From DAOVRD01 sp964521715 (GTDB lineage: Bacteria > Planctomycetota > Brocadiia > SM23-32): 64,000 nt of DNA. Under the pieces are notes generated by a model. It was not told the DNA's origin. It made no database searches and worked only from the letters and a program-made list of their open reading frames with translations. Shown in pieces: positions 40,388 to 49,043 of the stretch. The stretch is taken from positions 1 to 64,000 of the forward strand of contig CAZFSS010000009.1 in assembly GCA_964521715.1 (NCBI GenBank), written 5' to 3'. The translations under genes and the position numbers were made by a program. The first letter of the stretch is position 1, and each line of letters begins with the position of its first letter.

Positions 40388-41404
40388 ATGTTGCAGGACT
40401 ACATAGCCAGGCTGGTGGACGGGCAGGACCTGACCGGTCAGGAGGCGAGGGAGGCCCTGTCGACTATCATGTCCGGCCAGGCCACGGACGCGCAGATCGC
40501 GGGGTTCCTGGTGGCCCTGCGCATCAAGGGCGAGACAGTGGAGGAGATCACCGGCTGCGCCGAGGCCATGCGCGAGGCCGCCACGCACATCGACGCGGGC
40601 GGGCTGGACGTGGTGGACACGTGCGGCACGGGTGGCACGCGCAAAGGCACGCTGAACATCTCGACGGCCTCGGCGCTTGTGACGGCCGGGGCGGGCGTGC
40701 CGGTGGCGAAGCACGGCAACCGGGGCGCCTCCAGCAGTTGGGGCAGCGCGGACGTGATGGACGCCCTGGGGGTGAACGTCGCCGCGCCGCCCGAGGTCGT
40801 GGAGAGGTGCATCCGGGAGGTGGGCATCGGCTTCCTCTTCGCGCCGTCGCTGCACAAGGCCATGAAGTACGCCATCGGGCCCCGGCGGGAGCTCGCCTTG
40901 AGGACCGTCTTCAACGTGCTCGGGCCGCTGACGAACCCGGCCGGCGCCCGGCGGCAGGTGCTGGGCGTCTTCGACGCTGGCCTCGTCGTCACGGTCGCCG
41001 AAGTGCTGAGGCGGCTGGGGGCCGTCCGCGCGATGGTCGTGCACAGCGACGACGGCATGGACGAGATCAGCACGTGCGATCGGACGTTCGTGGCCGAGGT
41101 GCAGGACGGCCGCATCGAGACGCGTTACGTCGAGCCGGAGGAGTTCGGCCTGCCGAGGGCGAAGCGCGAGGATCTGACCGTGCACGGCGTCGAGGAGAGC
41201 GCGGCGGCCGTCCGCTCGGTCCTGACCGGCGAGGCCGGGCCCGCGCGCGACATCGTGCTGCTCAACGCGGCGGCGGCCATCTACGTGGGGGGCAAGGCGG
41301 ACTCCGTGGCAGACGGGCTGGAGGCAGCGGCGGAGTCGGTCGACTCGGGCCGCGCCAGGGACACGCTGGTCCGGCTGATAGACGTCTCGCAGGGGATCGC
41401 CTGA
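40388..41404 (+). CDS. trpD: Anthranilate phosphoribosyltransferase
   Basis: The product is 338 residues from the ATG at 40388, with TGGAGG upstream. It is full length: an N-terminal helical domain, then VVDTCGTGGTRKGTLNISTASA (PRPP and anthranilate site), VAKHGNRGASSSWGSADVMDALGV, FLFAPSLHKAMKYAIGPRRELALRTVFNVLGPLTNP, and VVHSDDGMDEIS with the metal-binding acid pair. The enzyme joins anthranilate to PRPP in tryptophan synthesis. It stands alone, away from other trp genes, and ends 10 bp from a convergent gene. Split trp genes are common in planctomycetes and many other phyla. Confidence 0.95.
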   Translation: MLQDYIARLVDGQDLTGQEAREALSTIMSGQATDAQIAGFLVALRIKGETVEEITGCAEAMREAATHIDAGGLDVVDTCGTGGTRKGTLNISTASALVTAGAGVPVAKHGNRGASSSWGSADVMDALGVNVAAPPEVVERCIREVGIGFLFAPSLHKAMKYAIGPRRELALRTVFNVLGPLTNPAGARRQVLGVFDAGLVVTVAEVLRRLGAVRAMVVHSDDGMDEISTCDRTFVAEVQDGRIETRYVEPEEFGLPRAKREDLTVHGVEESAAAVRSVLTGEAGPARDIVLLNAAAAIYVGGKADSVADGLEAAAESVDSGRARDTLVRLIDVSQGIA

Positions 41405-41414
41405 ACAGCGGCGC

Positions 41415-42245
41415 TCAGCGGGTGTCGCTCGGAGGGCGGGAAGCGATCTCGTCGTGCAGCTTCACGGCCTCCGGGAAGCCCTTGTAGATGGCCAGCGCCC
41501 TGTCCAGCGCGGACCGCGCCTTATCGGGCTGGCTGCTCTGGACGTGGGCCTGCGCCTGGACGTAGAGGGCGAGGAAGTGCCTGGGCTCGGCCTGGAGGGC
41601 CAGACCGCACTGCGCGATGGTCTGGTCGGGTCTGGACTGGGCCAGGTAGACCTGCGCCATCATGCGGTGCAGGTCGGGGGGCGCGTCGGTCTGCAGGCGT
41701 TCGGCGGCCTCGAACGCCTTCAGGGCTGCGTCGTAGTCGCCCATCTCGTACGCGGCCAGTCCGGCGGCGAAACGTTCGATCGCGAGGGCGCTGTCCGACA
41801 CGCGCCACAGGCCGATCAGCGCGTCCCTGCAATGTGAGGCGACGCGGCCGTCCTGATCGTTCAGCCCCGCCAGGAGGGCCTGGCGCAGTCCGTCCAGGAC
41901 GGGCTGACGGACCTGGAGGATGTTCTCGTATTCGCGCGGCTCGTTGGCGATGTAGGCAAGCTGGATGGCCGTGGTGCGCCGCTCGCTCAGGTCCCCGGTC
42001 CGCAGCACGCGGGCGTAGCCATCCATGAGTCCCTCGATGTCGCCCCTGGTGGGAAGGGCCTTCAGGTCGATCTCGACGGCCTGCCCGCCGCTGGTGATCT
42101 GCACCTGCGAGAGCTGGGGCCGCGGCTCTTCGGGCTCGTTGGCGGCGCCGTCCTCGCCACCCCAGCGCAGGCGCATGGCGACCAGCGCAAGGAACACGAC
42201 TGCGATGAAGACGACAGCCTTTGGCCGAATCCCTTCTACCGGCAT
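41415..42245 (-). CDS. Membrane-anchored TPR-like protein
   Basis: The product is 276 residues. An N-terminal signal anchor (about residues 10-24, VVFIAVVFLALVAMRL) is followed by an acidic linker, a helical region (residues 65-150), and at least two to three tetratricopeptide-type repeats: RFAAGLAAYEMGDYDAALKAFEAAERL, HRMMAQVYLAQSRPDQTIAQCGLALQ and ALYVQAQAHVQSSQPDKARSALDRALAIY. It is probably a periplasm-facing scaffold. It is a single-gene unit with its own promoter, convergent with trpD. Confidence 0.75.
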   Translation of the reverse strand: MPVEGIRPKAVVFIAVVFLALVAMRLRWGGEDGAANEPEEPRPQLSQVQITSGGQAVEIDLKALPTRGDIEGLMDGYARVLRTGDLSERRTTAIQLAYIANEPREYENILQVRQPVLDGLRQALLAGLNDQDGRVASHCRDALIGLWRVSDSALAIERFAAGLAAYEMGDYDAALKAFEAAERLQTDAPPDLHRMMAQVYLAQSRPDQTIAQCGLALQAEPRHFLALYVQAQAHVQSSQPDKARSALDRALAIYKGFPEAVKLHDEIASRPPSDTR

Positions 42246-42317
42246 CTTCGGAATCCCCTGCGGAGGCCCTCCGGGCGACGTAGTGGCGCCGGGACGGTTC
42301 CCTGCTTACCTTCCTTG

Positions 42318-42347
42318 ATTATGACAGCGCAAAGGTGGCGTTTTCAA
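42318..42347 (-). promoter_or_regulatory. Sigma70-type promoter for the TPR-like gene
   Basis: On the minus strand TTGAAA (42342-42347) and CATAAT (42318-42323) are 18 bp apart; the leader is about 65 nt. Confidence 0.6.
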
Positions 42348-42388
42348 GGTCTTGCATGCAAATGGCGACCGCTCCGCCTGGCCTGAAT

Positions 42389-42411
42389 GCCCCGGCAGGC
42401 ACGGCCGGGGC
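42389..42411. repeat. GC-rich hairpin downstream of a membrane protein gene
   Basis: GCCCCGGC (42389-42396) and GCCGGGGC (42404-42411) form a perfect 8-bp stem with a 7-nt loop. No T-run follows on either strand, so it is a structural repeat or a weak terminator. Confidence 0.45.
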
Positions 42412-42485
42412 GGTTCTGTCGTTCAGCGCCCGACGCTCCTTGGCCTGCGGCGAAATCCGCTCCGTCGCGGCTACGGGTCATTCTG

Positions 42486-43535
42486 TTAGAGGCCCCTAAG
42501 CTCCCGCAGCCAGCCCAACTGCTCGGAATACCCGTAGTAGAACGCCCCGAGAACGTGCGCCGACGCCGTAAGCACGTAGACCCAGAGGATCTCGACGGCG
42601 GGAGTGACGAGTATGCCCCAGCCGACCCATCCGAGGAACGAGAAGGGCGCCGGGCACGTCAGCAGCCCGGCCGGCGCGCAGAGCACGCAGAGGACCAGGT
42701 AAGGCCCGCCGAGCCGGCCGACGGCGGGAAGCGTGGCACGCAGGCTCAGGGCGCGCAGGTCGTCCGCCGTTGCGACTGCCAGCGCGTTCATCGGCAGCAT
42801 GAACAGGAAGGCAAGGCCGCACACGCCGATGACGACCGGCCACCACGCCGGCATGCCGGGCACGAGCTTCCAGATGCAGACGGCGAGCCACAGCGGCGAG
42901 CCACTGAAGCCCAGGATGGCGAGGACCGATACGATGGGCCGCCCGAGGAACTCGTAGAGGCTATCGAACCGGGGTAGCGACGGCGGGGTCTCAGGCTCCC
43001 ACGCGCTCTGGTGGATGAGATGGAAGACGTAGCGCGCCATCGCGCCCAGCATGATTAGGTTGAACGTGAGCCCGGCCAGCCCCAGCAGGAACAGACCGAA
43101 CGCGCCGAGGGGACTGGACGCCCCCCGCGCGCCGGCGCTGAGCCAGAAGAGGCGACCAAGGCCACCGGACACGACCAGATGCCCTGCCAGCCATACGATG
43201 AGCACCCATTTCGCGTCGCCGCGCAGGGCATAGGAGGGGGCCCTCAGCACGTGGGGCCACCAGCGCCTCGGCTCGGGCCGGACCGGCACCGGCAGCTCGA
43301 TCTCCTCCGTGGGCGTCTCGTCCGCGGGCGCCTCATCCGGCAGCACCTCTACGGGCTCCCGTTCGAGGGCGAGCTCCCCGGAGTCGAGGTCCAGGTCCTC
43401 GATCTCGACCAACTCAACTCTCGTGCCGTGCGTGAAGACGCGGTAGCGCCGCCCGCAGTCGGGGCATCCGACTTCCTCGGCGCCTTCGGCGGGCTCCACG
43501 GCGCCGTCGTGGCCACATGTGCAGCGGAGTCTCAT
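42486..43535 (-). CDS. Zinc-ribbon polytopic membrane protein (paralogue A)
   Basis: The product is 349 residues. The N-terminal zinc ribbon (RCTCGHDGAVEP then CPDCGRRYRV) is followed by an acidic linker, a WWPHVLRAPSYALRGDAKW box and about six membrane helices, ending YYGYSEQLGWLRELRGL. The membrane part resembles DUF4013-type proteins. It shares the ribbon, the YPLRGDAKW-like box, a LPMNALAVA helix and the Y.YSxxxGWL tail with the next gene upstream, so the two are tandem paralogues. Function is unknown. The stop codon lies in a sequence similar to the end of the 175-bp repeat. Confidence 0.75.
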   Translation of the reverse strand: MRLRCTCGHDGAVEPAEGAEEVGCPDCGRRYRVFTHGTRVELVEIEDLDLDSGELALEREPVEVLPDEAPADETPTEEIELPVPVRPEPRRWWPHVLRAPSYALRGDAKWVLIVWLAGHLVVSGGLGRLFWLSAGARGASSPLGAFGLFLLGLAGLTFNLIMLGAMARYVFHLIHQSAWEPETPPSLPRFDSLYEFLGRPIVSVLAILGFSGSPLWLAVCIWKLVPGMPAWWPVVIGVCGLAFLFMLPMNALAVATADDLRALSLRATLPAVGRLGGPYLVLCVLCAPAGLLTCPAPFSFLGWVGWGILVTPAVEILWVYVLTASAHVLGAFYYGYSEQLGWLRELRGL

Positions 43536-43589
43536 AGGTCAGCGCCCCCGAGCGGGCGCCGTCCGGGCGGCCCGGGCCCGGCGACGCCC

Positions 43590-44606
43590 TTACTTGAGCC
43601 AGCCCATCCTGTCCGAATAGGCGTAGTGTAGTGTGCCGAGCGCTCGCGCGGCAACGGTGACGCCGTAGAGCCAGACTGCTCTGCCTGCGAAGATGCCAAG
43701 GAAGCCGCCGCCCATTCCGAGCGTCAGCCTGCTGCCCATCCGGTCGCCGGCGATCAGGCACAGCGCACAGAATCCCGCGCAGACGGTGTAGGGCAAGGGA
43801 ATCCGCAACACCGCTGGGAAGGTGAACTTCGGATTGATCCCGGCGGGGCTGTCGGACGCAGCCACGGCCAGCATGTTGATGGGCAGCATGAACAGGGAAA
43901 GCGCGAGCCCTGCGTAGTCGACGTATAGCCACCAGCCCGGCATGTCCAGCAACAGGTCTGGGAGGGCCACCGCGAAGAACGGGATGCCACTTCCGACCAC
44001 GATGGCCAGGAGCAGCCCCAGCGGCCGGAGTACCGACTCGTGCCAGTCCTCCCACCCAGGCAGTCTGGGATCGGCCTCGGCGTCGAACGCCGATTGCCGG
44101 ACGAGCTCGAATTCGTACAGCACGAGCAATCCCAGCATGACGAAAGGCACGAACAAGCCGAACAGCGGGGCAAGGCAGAGGAAGGGCGCGATGAACGTAT
44201 TCAGAGCGAGCCACAGCAGAAGCGTCCACTTCGCATCGCCGCGAAGGGGGTATCTCCACGCGTCGGCCACATAGTACCACCAGCTTTGACGGGCCGCTGG
44301 CGCTGCCCCGGCTTCGGTCGGCTCCCGCCCGGCGCTCGGCACAGGGCGCGCGCGGGCCGGAGGCTCCTCCGGGCGCGGGCGCCGACCGGCGAACGGCTGC
44401 TCGAGTTCCACGCCGAGGCCGACGGGCCAGGACTCGCGGGGTGCGGCGCGGTCGGGCTGGGCCGGCCCGGTGACCTTGATGCTGAGCTTGCCTTCAGAGC
44501 CCTGCGACACCGTGTACTCGCGCCCGCAGTAAAGGCACCTGGTCCTGGCCGCTCCGTCTGTGCTTCGGACCACGACCTCATGCCCGCACCGGCACTTGAG
44601 CTTCAT
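43590..44606 (-). CDS. Zinc-ribbon polytopic membrane protein (paralogue B)
   Basis: The product is 338 residues, with GAGGGA upstream of the ATG at 44606. It starts with CRCGHEVVV and CLYCGREYTVS, a zinc ribbon, then a Pro/Arg-rich linker, YPLRGDAKWTLLLWLALN and about six helices with LPINMLAVA and a YAYSDRMGWLK end. It is a paralogue of the downstream gene (54 bp away). The 175-bp repeat element ends 7 bp upstream of this start, so transcription must cross or begin inside the element. No partner hints at function. Confidence 0.75.
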   Translation of the reverse strand: MKLKCRCGHEVVVRSTDGAARTRCLYCGREYTVSQGSEGKLSIKVTGPAQPDRAAPRESWPVGLGVELEQPFAGRRPRPEEPPARARPVPSAGREPTEAGAAPAARQSWWYYVADAWRYPLRGDAKWTLLLWLALNTFIAPFLCLAPLFGLFVPFVMLGLLVLYEFELVRQSAFDAEADPRLPGWEDWHESVLRPLGLLLAIVVGSGIPFFAVALPDLLLDMPGWWLYVDYAGLALSLFMLPINMLAVAASDSPAGINPKFTFPAVLRIPLPYTVCAGFCALCLIAGDRMGSRLTLGMGGGFLGIFAGRAVWLYGVTVAARALGTLHYAYSDRMGWLK

Positions 44607-44612
44607 CTTTCC

Positions 44613-44787
44613 CTCTAAGAGCCCCTAGCAAAGCCCCCTGCTGGCTTCGGCCGGCTGCAGCCCCGCCCTGCGGCGTCGGGCTGCATCGGCGATGCTGAGC
44701 CCCTGCATCGCCTGCTTCGCCCTCCTTGCATGACGGCCCTTCGCTCGGCCTCGGGCCGACGCGTGGGGTTCTGTTAGGGGCTCTAAG
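44613..44787. repeat. 175-bp dispersed element with inverted ends, copy 1
   Basis: The sequence begins CTCTAAGAGCCCCTAGC and ends GTTAGGGGCTCTAAG. Its ends are inverted (AGCCCCTA/TAGGGGCT) and both carry CTCTAAG in the same direction. It matches 50452-50626, which is also 175 bp, with about 15 substitutions and no gap (about 91%). The interior has dyad-rich GC segments. No protein-coding frame is conserved between copies, so it is MITE- or REP-like. Confidence 0.85.
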
Positions 44788-44898
44788 CCCGCGGGCGCCG
44801 GGCGCCCGACCTCGTGCCTCTGCCCATGTATACGCGCACGAGCGCCGGGCTATTCGTTGGAACGCGCGGAGTTGCGTCCGGCTCGGGCCACAGACCTG

Positions 44899-46662
44899 CT
44901 ACGGCGCCATCTCCCAGGCGACGTCGTCGTCCTCGCCCGCGTCGTCCTGCTCGTCCGGGCCGCAGCTATAGACCAGGAAGCCGTTCTCCCCCGGCTTGTA
45001 GGCGAGCGGCGCTCCTGTGAAGGGGTCCAGGGGGAACGGCTGTCCGTCGGCCCGTTCCAGCTCGGTCAGGTCTGCCGGGTAGCGGCCGGTCTTTGCCCTC
45101 TGCGCGAGCAATCGGAGCCCCGTGAGCGAAACGGCCTCGTCTGCCTGCAACCTGGCAAGCTCCGTTATAGCGCGGGTGGTCGGCGCAAGGACCATCGAGA
45201 TGAGCGCGGCCCTGGGAGGCGAATCCACGCGTGCCTGCCACTGGGGCATCTGGTCCCTGGCCTGCTGATACGGCAGCGCGGCCATGGCGATGATCTGGCC
45301 CATGGCCTCCAGGTAGAACAACTCGTCGACGGCCAGGACCCTGGCGCCCGCAGGGGCCGTGTACAGGCTCTCACCCGAGCCGCTCCCCCCACCGACCAGT
45401 TCCCTCGGGTCCAGTTTGCCCTCGCGCGCATCCTGGAGCAAACGGATCCCCATGGCGCGTTCGCCAAGGTAGGCGCGGGCAAGCGCCTCGCGGGCGTCCG
45501 GCCAGGGCGCGCTTTCGGCGAGCGTCTGAAGCTGTTCGGCCGGCAACTCACACGTCGTTGCGACCTGCTGAAGCGTTGCCAGCGCCATATGTTGGAGGGA
45601 TGTTGACACCGACCACGAGGTGACCATTGGCTCGTCGCGGATCGAGCGGGCCAAGGCAGAAAGGAGTGACACCGTCGCCACGGCCTCGTCTTTTCGTCCC
45701 GCTCCGGCCATCGCGATAGCTCGCGCCCTCAGGTACCGGCCGCACTGCCGAAGCTCAGTGTGATGCTCTGCAATGCAATAGATTCCGTCCTCGTAGTTAA
45801 CGCGGAAGCGGCAGCGGGGCCGTTGCGCCGCCGCGCCCAGCAGGTCGTAGACCACGCTCGACTCATCGAAGAAGCGAAGAAGCTGTTCCGTGGACGCCTC
45901 GGGCCGCTTGGAGGACGGTTCCACGGAGTCGGGATCGTAGAGGGCCTTGTGCTCCTCAAACTTGCCCAATTCCTTGAAAGCCTGCATGTAGAGGAGCGCG
46001 CCGTTCTCCTCGTCGGCCACGGGCTCGGGCGCGGCTTCGGCCAGCGACATCGGCGCACCGGACGCCTTCAGCTCCGCCAACGTCCGGTCGAGCTCCTTCA
46101 TTTGGTCTGAGGGGCGGTTGAACACGCCCAAAGCGGCCAACCCGGCGCCGTAGATGGCGAGCAAGGCGCAAAGGCTGACGAGGATCAGGTAGCCCAGCTT
46201 CCTGCGCTTGCGCTTCACCTGCCGGCTCGAGACCGCCTCCCCGACCCATGCCCAGCACACGATGATCATGCCCGACGCCAGGGAGCCCGCGAGCATGATG
46301 GGCACAAGCCCGGATGAAGGCATGCCGAGCGTGCTCTCTACGAAGACCATCAGGGCAACTCCGCCGGCTGCGAAGAGAGCCACGAGCACGATCCCGGGCA
46401 GCCAGCTTCTGCGTCTGGCGATCCGGCCTATGCAGTATCCCGCAGCACACAGACTCAGAAGGCTCTTGAAGGTGCCCGCAATTGGACTTATTGCGTCAGA
46501 TGGCAGGCTGGGCTTCACCGAGCGCAAGACGATGCTGCTGGCCACCCCCACCAGCACGAAGGCAACCAGGCCGCCAACCACGGCCAGAATCGTCCGGATC
46601 ACACCAGGATTCGGCACCTCACTGGCGGCTTCTGTGCGGTCGGCCCCCTGTTCTGCTGCCAT
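44899..46662 (-). CDS. Polytopic membrane protein with C-terminal 'YPADL...DPFTG' module
   Basis: The product is 587 residues with GGGGGG upstream of the ATG at 46662. Residues 20-165 hold four to five membrane helices, followed by a long helical soluble domain (about 185-530) and a C-terminal module RYPADLTELERADG, PFPLDPFTGAPLAYKPG, GFLVYSCGPDEQDDAG. That last module is common in planctomycete proteins of unknown role and resembles the C-terminal part of pseudopilin-like proteins. The soluble domain is probably periplasmic. It may head a transcript with the two zinc-ribbon membrane proteins, with the repeat element between. Confidence 0.72.
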   Translation of the reverse strand: MAAEQGADRTEAASEVPNPGVIRTILAVVGGLVAFVLVGVASSIVLRSVKPSLPSDAISPIAGTFKSLLSLCAAGYCIGRIARRRSWLPGIVLVALFAAGGVALMVFVESTLGMPSSGLVPIMLAGSLASGMIIVCWAWVGEAVSSRQVKRKRRKLGYLILVSLCALLAIYGAGLAALGVFNRPSDQMKELDRTLAELKASGAPMSLAEAAPEPVADEENGALLYMQAFKELGKFEEHKALYDPDSVEPSSKRPEASTEQLLRFFDESSVVYDLLGAAAQRPRCRFRVNYEDGIYCIAEHHTELRQCGRYLRARAIAMAGAGRKDEAVATVSLLSALARSIRDEPMVTSWSVSTSLQHMALATLQQVATTCELPAEQLQTLAESAPWPDAREALARAYLGERAMGIRLLQDAREGKLDPRELVGGGSGSGESLYTAPAGARVLAVDELFYLEAMGQIIAMAALPYQQARDQMPQWQARVDSPPRAALISMVLAPTTRAITELARLQADEAVSLTGLRLLAQRAKTGRYPADLTELERADGQPFPLDPFTGAPLAYKPGENGFLVYSCGPDEQDDAGEDDDVAWEMAP

Positions 46663-46842
46663 CGTTCGTGTCCCCCCCTTAAGTTCTTGGAATCCCCCTC
46701 AACTGCTCTTCCATTCACCAATACGCTTCCCGCCGCCGTGTTACTTGTTCCCATTGTGCCAGCACGGGGCCCAGAAGGCAAACTCAGACGGTCCGGGCAC
46801 TCCCCCAAGAAGCGCGTCGCTCCGCGTGCGGTCCGGCCGTTC

Positions 46843-47441
46843 TCATCCCGAGTCCCGCACGCCCCGTGCCATTCTGGGTCCCGCCCCCTTCGTGTCATTC
46901 TGAGGCCCGCCCCCTTCCTGTCATTCTGAGTCCCGCCCCCTTCCTGTCATTCCGAGTCCCGTTGCGGCGGGACGAGGAATCCCGCCGGTCCGACAGTGGC
47001 CGCCTGCACAGCCACGAGATCCCTCGTCGTCCACCAGGCTGCGGACTCCTCGNNNNNNNNNNNNNNNNNNNNNNNNNNNNNNNNNNNNNNNNNNNNNNNN
47101 NNNNNNNNNNNNNNNNNNNNNNNNNNNNNNNNNNNNNNNNNNNNNNNNNNNNACGAGGAATCCCGCCGGTCCGACGGCGGCCGCCTGCACAGCCACGAGA
47201 TCCCTCGTCGTCCACCAGGCTGCGGACTCCTCGGGATGACAGGGGGCGGTCCGTCCCGCGCCTGCTCACCCACTGTCATTCCGAGTCCCGTTGCGGCGGG
47301 ACGAGGAATCCCGCCGGTCCGACGGCGGCCGCCTGCACAGCCACGAGATCCCTCGCGGTCCGCCAGGCTGCGGACTCCTCGGGATGACAGGGGGCGGTCC
47401 GTCCCGCCCGTCGGGGACGGACTCCTCGGGATGACAGGGGG
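46843..47441. repeat. Cluster of short tandem repeats and palindromic units interrupted by a gap
   Basis: Four to five degenerate 26-bp units (TGTCATTCTGAGTCCCGCCC type) run from about 46843 to 46944. Then come larger units that begin TGTCATTCCGAG and end CTCGGGATGACA, i.e. with inverted ends: one from 46945 cut by the gap, one after the gap ending at 47241, a complete 116-bp unit at 47274-47389, and a partial end to about 47441. Units are nearly identical inside (GGACGAGGAATCCCGCCGG). The roughly 800-bp interval 46663-47461 has no credible gene. Confidence 0.85.
47053..47152. other. Assembly gap (100 Ns)
   Basis: Exactly 100 Ns lie inside the repeat cluster. A round length of 100 usually marks a gap of unknown size, so the number of repeat units is not known. 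Confidence 0.98.
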
Positions 47442-47461
47442 CCGACGCGCCGGCCGCCCCG

Positions 47462-48838
47462 CTAGCTGCTCAGCCTTTCGCGCCAGGTCTTGAGCTGGCG
47501 CTCGACTTCGGCCGGCGAAGAGGAGCCGTGCGAGCGGTAGTTCTCCACGCAGTTGCGCACCCCCAGCACGCCGTAGACGTCGTCCGATATCACGTCGCTG
47601 ACCGAGCGCAGTTGCTCAAGGCTCAGTTCCTCGAGCTTCACGCCGTCCGCTGCGGCGGAGCGCACGGCGTGCCCGACGACCTCGTGCGCCTCCCGGAACG
47701 GGACCCCCTTGCCCACCAGATACTCGGCCAGCGACGTTGCGTCCATGTGGCCCATCTGGCAGGCGCGCTCCATGTGGTCGCCCTTGAACGCCGTGGTGCG
47801 CACCAGCTCCGTGACGACGGCCAGGCAGTCGCGCACGGTGTCCACGGCGTCGAAGAGGGCCTCCTTGTCCTCCTGCATGTCGCGGTTGTAGGCGAGCGGC
47901 AGGCCCTTGAACGTGGTGAGCAGTCCCATCAGGTCGCCGCAGACGCGGCCGCACTTGGCGCGCACGAGCTCCAGCGCGTCGGGGTTCTTCTTCTGCGGCA
48001 TGATGCTGGAGCCCGTGCAGAACGCCTCGTCCAGGTCCAGGAAGTCGAACTCGGGCGTGCACCATATGAGCCAGTCCTCGCAGAGCCGCGAAAGGTGCTG
48101 GCCCGCCAGGCAGAGGTCGAAGACGAGCTCGATGACGAAGTCCCGGTCGCTTACCGCGTCGAGGCTGTTTGAGAAACACCCGTCGAACCCCAGTTCCTCT
48201 GCGAGGCTCTCCGGGTCGGTGGGCAGGGAGGTGCCGGCCAGCGCGCAGGCGCCCAGCGGGCTGACGTTCAGCCGGTCGCGGCAGTCCTCAAGGCGGGCGT
48301 GGTCGCGATCGAGCATCTCGGCGTAGGCGAGCAGGACGTGCGCGAGGAGGACGGGCTGCGCGTGCTGCAAGTGCGTAAACCCGGGCAGGATGAGTTCCCG
48401 GTGCGCTTCGGCCTGGTCGACCAGGACGCGCTGGCAGTCGCGGATCAGGCCGAGGAAGCGGTCGATGGCGTCGCGGCACCAGAGGCGCACGTCGCAGGCG
48501 ACCTGGTCGTTGCGGCTGCGGGCGGTGTGCAGCTTGCGGCCGGCGTCTCCGATCCTTTGGATCAGGGCTGCCTCGATGTTCATGTGCACGTCTTCCAGGG
48601 GGATCTCGAACTCGAACCGGCCGTCCTCGATCTCCTGCTCGACGGTGTGGAGGGCCTGGCGGATCTCGCCCAGCTCCGTCTGCGTCAGCAGGCCGCAGCG
48701 GGCCAGCATCTCCGCGTGGGCGACGCTGGCGCGGATGTCCTCCCTGTAGAGGCGCCTGTCGAACGAGACGGATTCGGTGAACTGCTCGATGATCTCGTTG
48801 GTGTCCTTCTCGAACCGGCCGGCCCAGGGCTTCTTCAT
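47462..48838 (-). CDS. argH: Argininosuccinate lyase
   Basis: The product is 458 residues from the ATG at 48838 (an upstream ATG at 48877 would add 13 unlikely residues). It is full length: KKPWAGRFEKDTNEIIEQFTES at the start, EDVHMNIEAALI, LHTARSRNDQVACDVRLW, GFTHLQHAQPV, and the superfamily signature GSSIMPQKKNPDALE with the catalytic Ser loop. The enzyme splits argininosuccinate to arginine and fumarate in the cytoplasm. It is a single-gene unit with its own promoter, and its 3' end abuts the repeat cluster. Confidence 0.96.
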   Translation of the reverse strand: MKKPWAGRFEKDTNEIIEQFTESVSFDRRLYREDIRASVAHAEMLARCGLLTQTELGEIRQALHTVEQEIEDGRFEFEIPLEDVHMNIEAALIQRIGDAGRKLHTARSRNDQVACDVRLWCRDAIDRFLGLIRDCQRVLVDQAEAHRELILPGFTHLQHAQPVLLAHVLLAYAEMLDRDHARLEDCRDRLNVSPLGACALAGTSLPTDPESLAEELGFDGCFSNSLDAVSDRDFVIELVFDLCLAGQHLSRLCEDWLIWCTPEFDFLDLDEAFCTGSSIMPQKKNPDALELVRAKCGRVCGDLMGLLTTFKGLPLAYNRDMQEDKEALFDAVDTVRDCLAVVTELVRTTAFKGDHMERACQMGHMDATSLAEYLVGKGVPFREAHEVVGHAVRSAAADGVKLEELSLEQLRSVSDVISDDVYGVLGVRNCVENYRSHGSSSPAEVERQLKTWRERLSS

Positions 48839-48906
48839 CTCTGTGGTTTCCTCTTGCGGAAGACGCGGCGCGCCCATGAGAGTTGATCGGATGCCCGCCG
48901 GCCCAT

Positions 48907-48935
48907 AATCTATGTGAACGGCGGCGGCTTTTCAA
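48907..48935 (-). promoter_or_regulatory. Promoter for argH
   Basis: On the minus strand TTGAAA (48930-48935) and TAGATT (48907-48912) are 17 bp apart, with a leader of about 60 nt. Confidence 0.5.
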
Positions 48936-49043
48936 CGCCTGCCGCGGCCGGCGGCTGCCCTCCCTACTTGTTTTCGGGCGGCGATGTGCTAAGCTGTCGG
49001 GTTGGTTTCGTTGGGCATCGGTGCGGCCAGGGGGAGGCGTGTC

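Noticed and set aside
39446..41404. Frame giving trpD a 300-residue N-terminal extension
   Set aside because: The trpD start at 40388 has a ribosome binding site and a promoter lies inside the extension; the extra part is antisense to the PHP gene.
46843..46960. Possible CRISPR array from the regular 26-bp repeats
   Set aside because: The units are contiguous with no unique spacers, and no cas gene is near.
46866..47493. Several open frames across the N-containing repeat cluster
   Set aside because: They read through Ns and repeats and have no homology.
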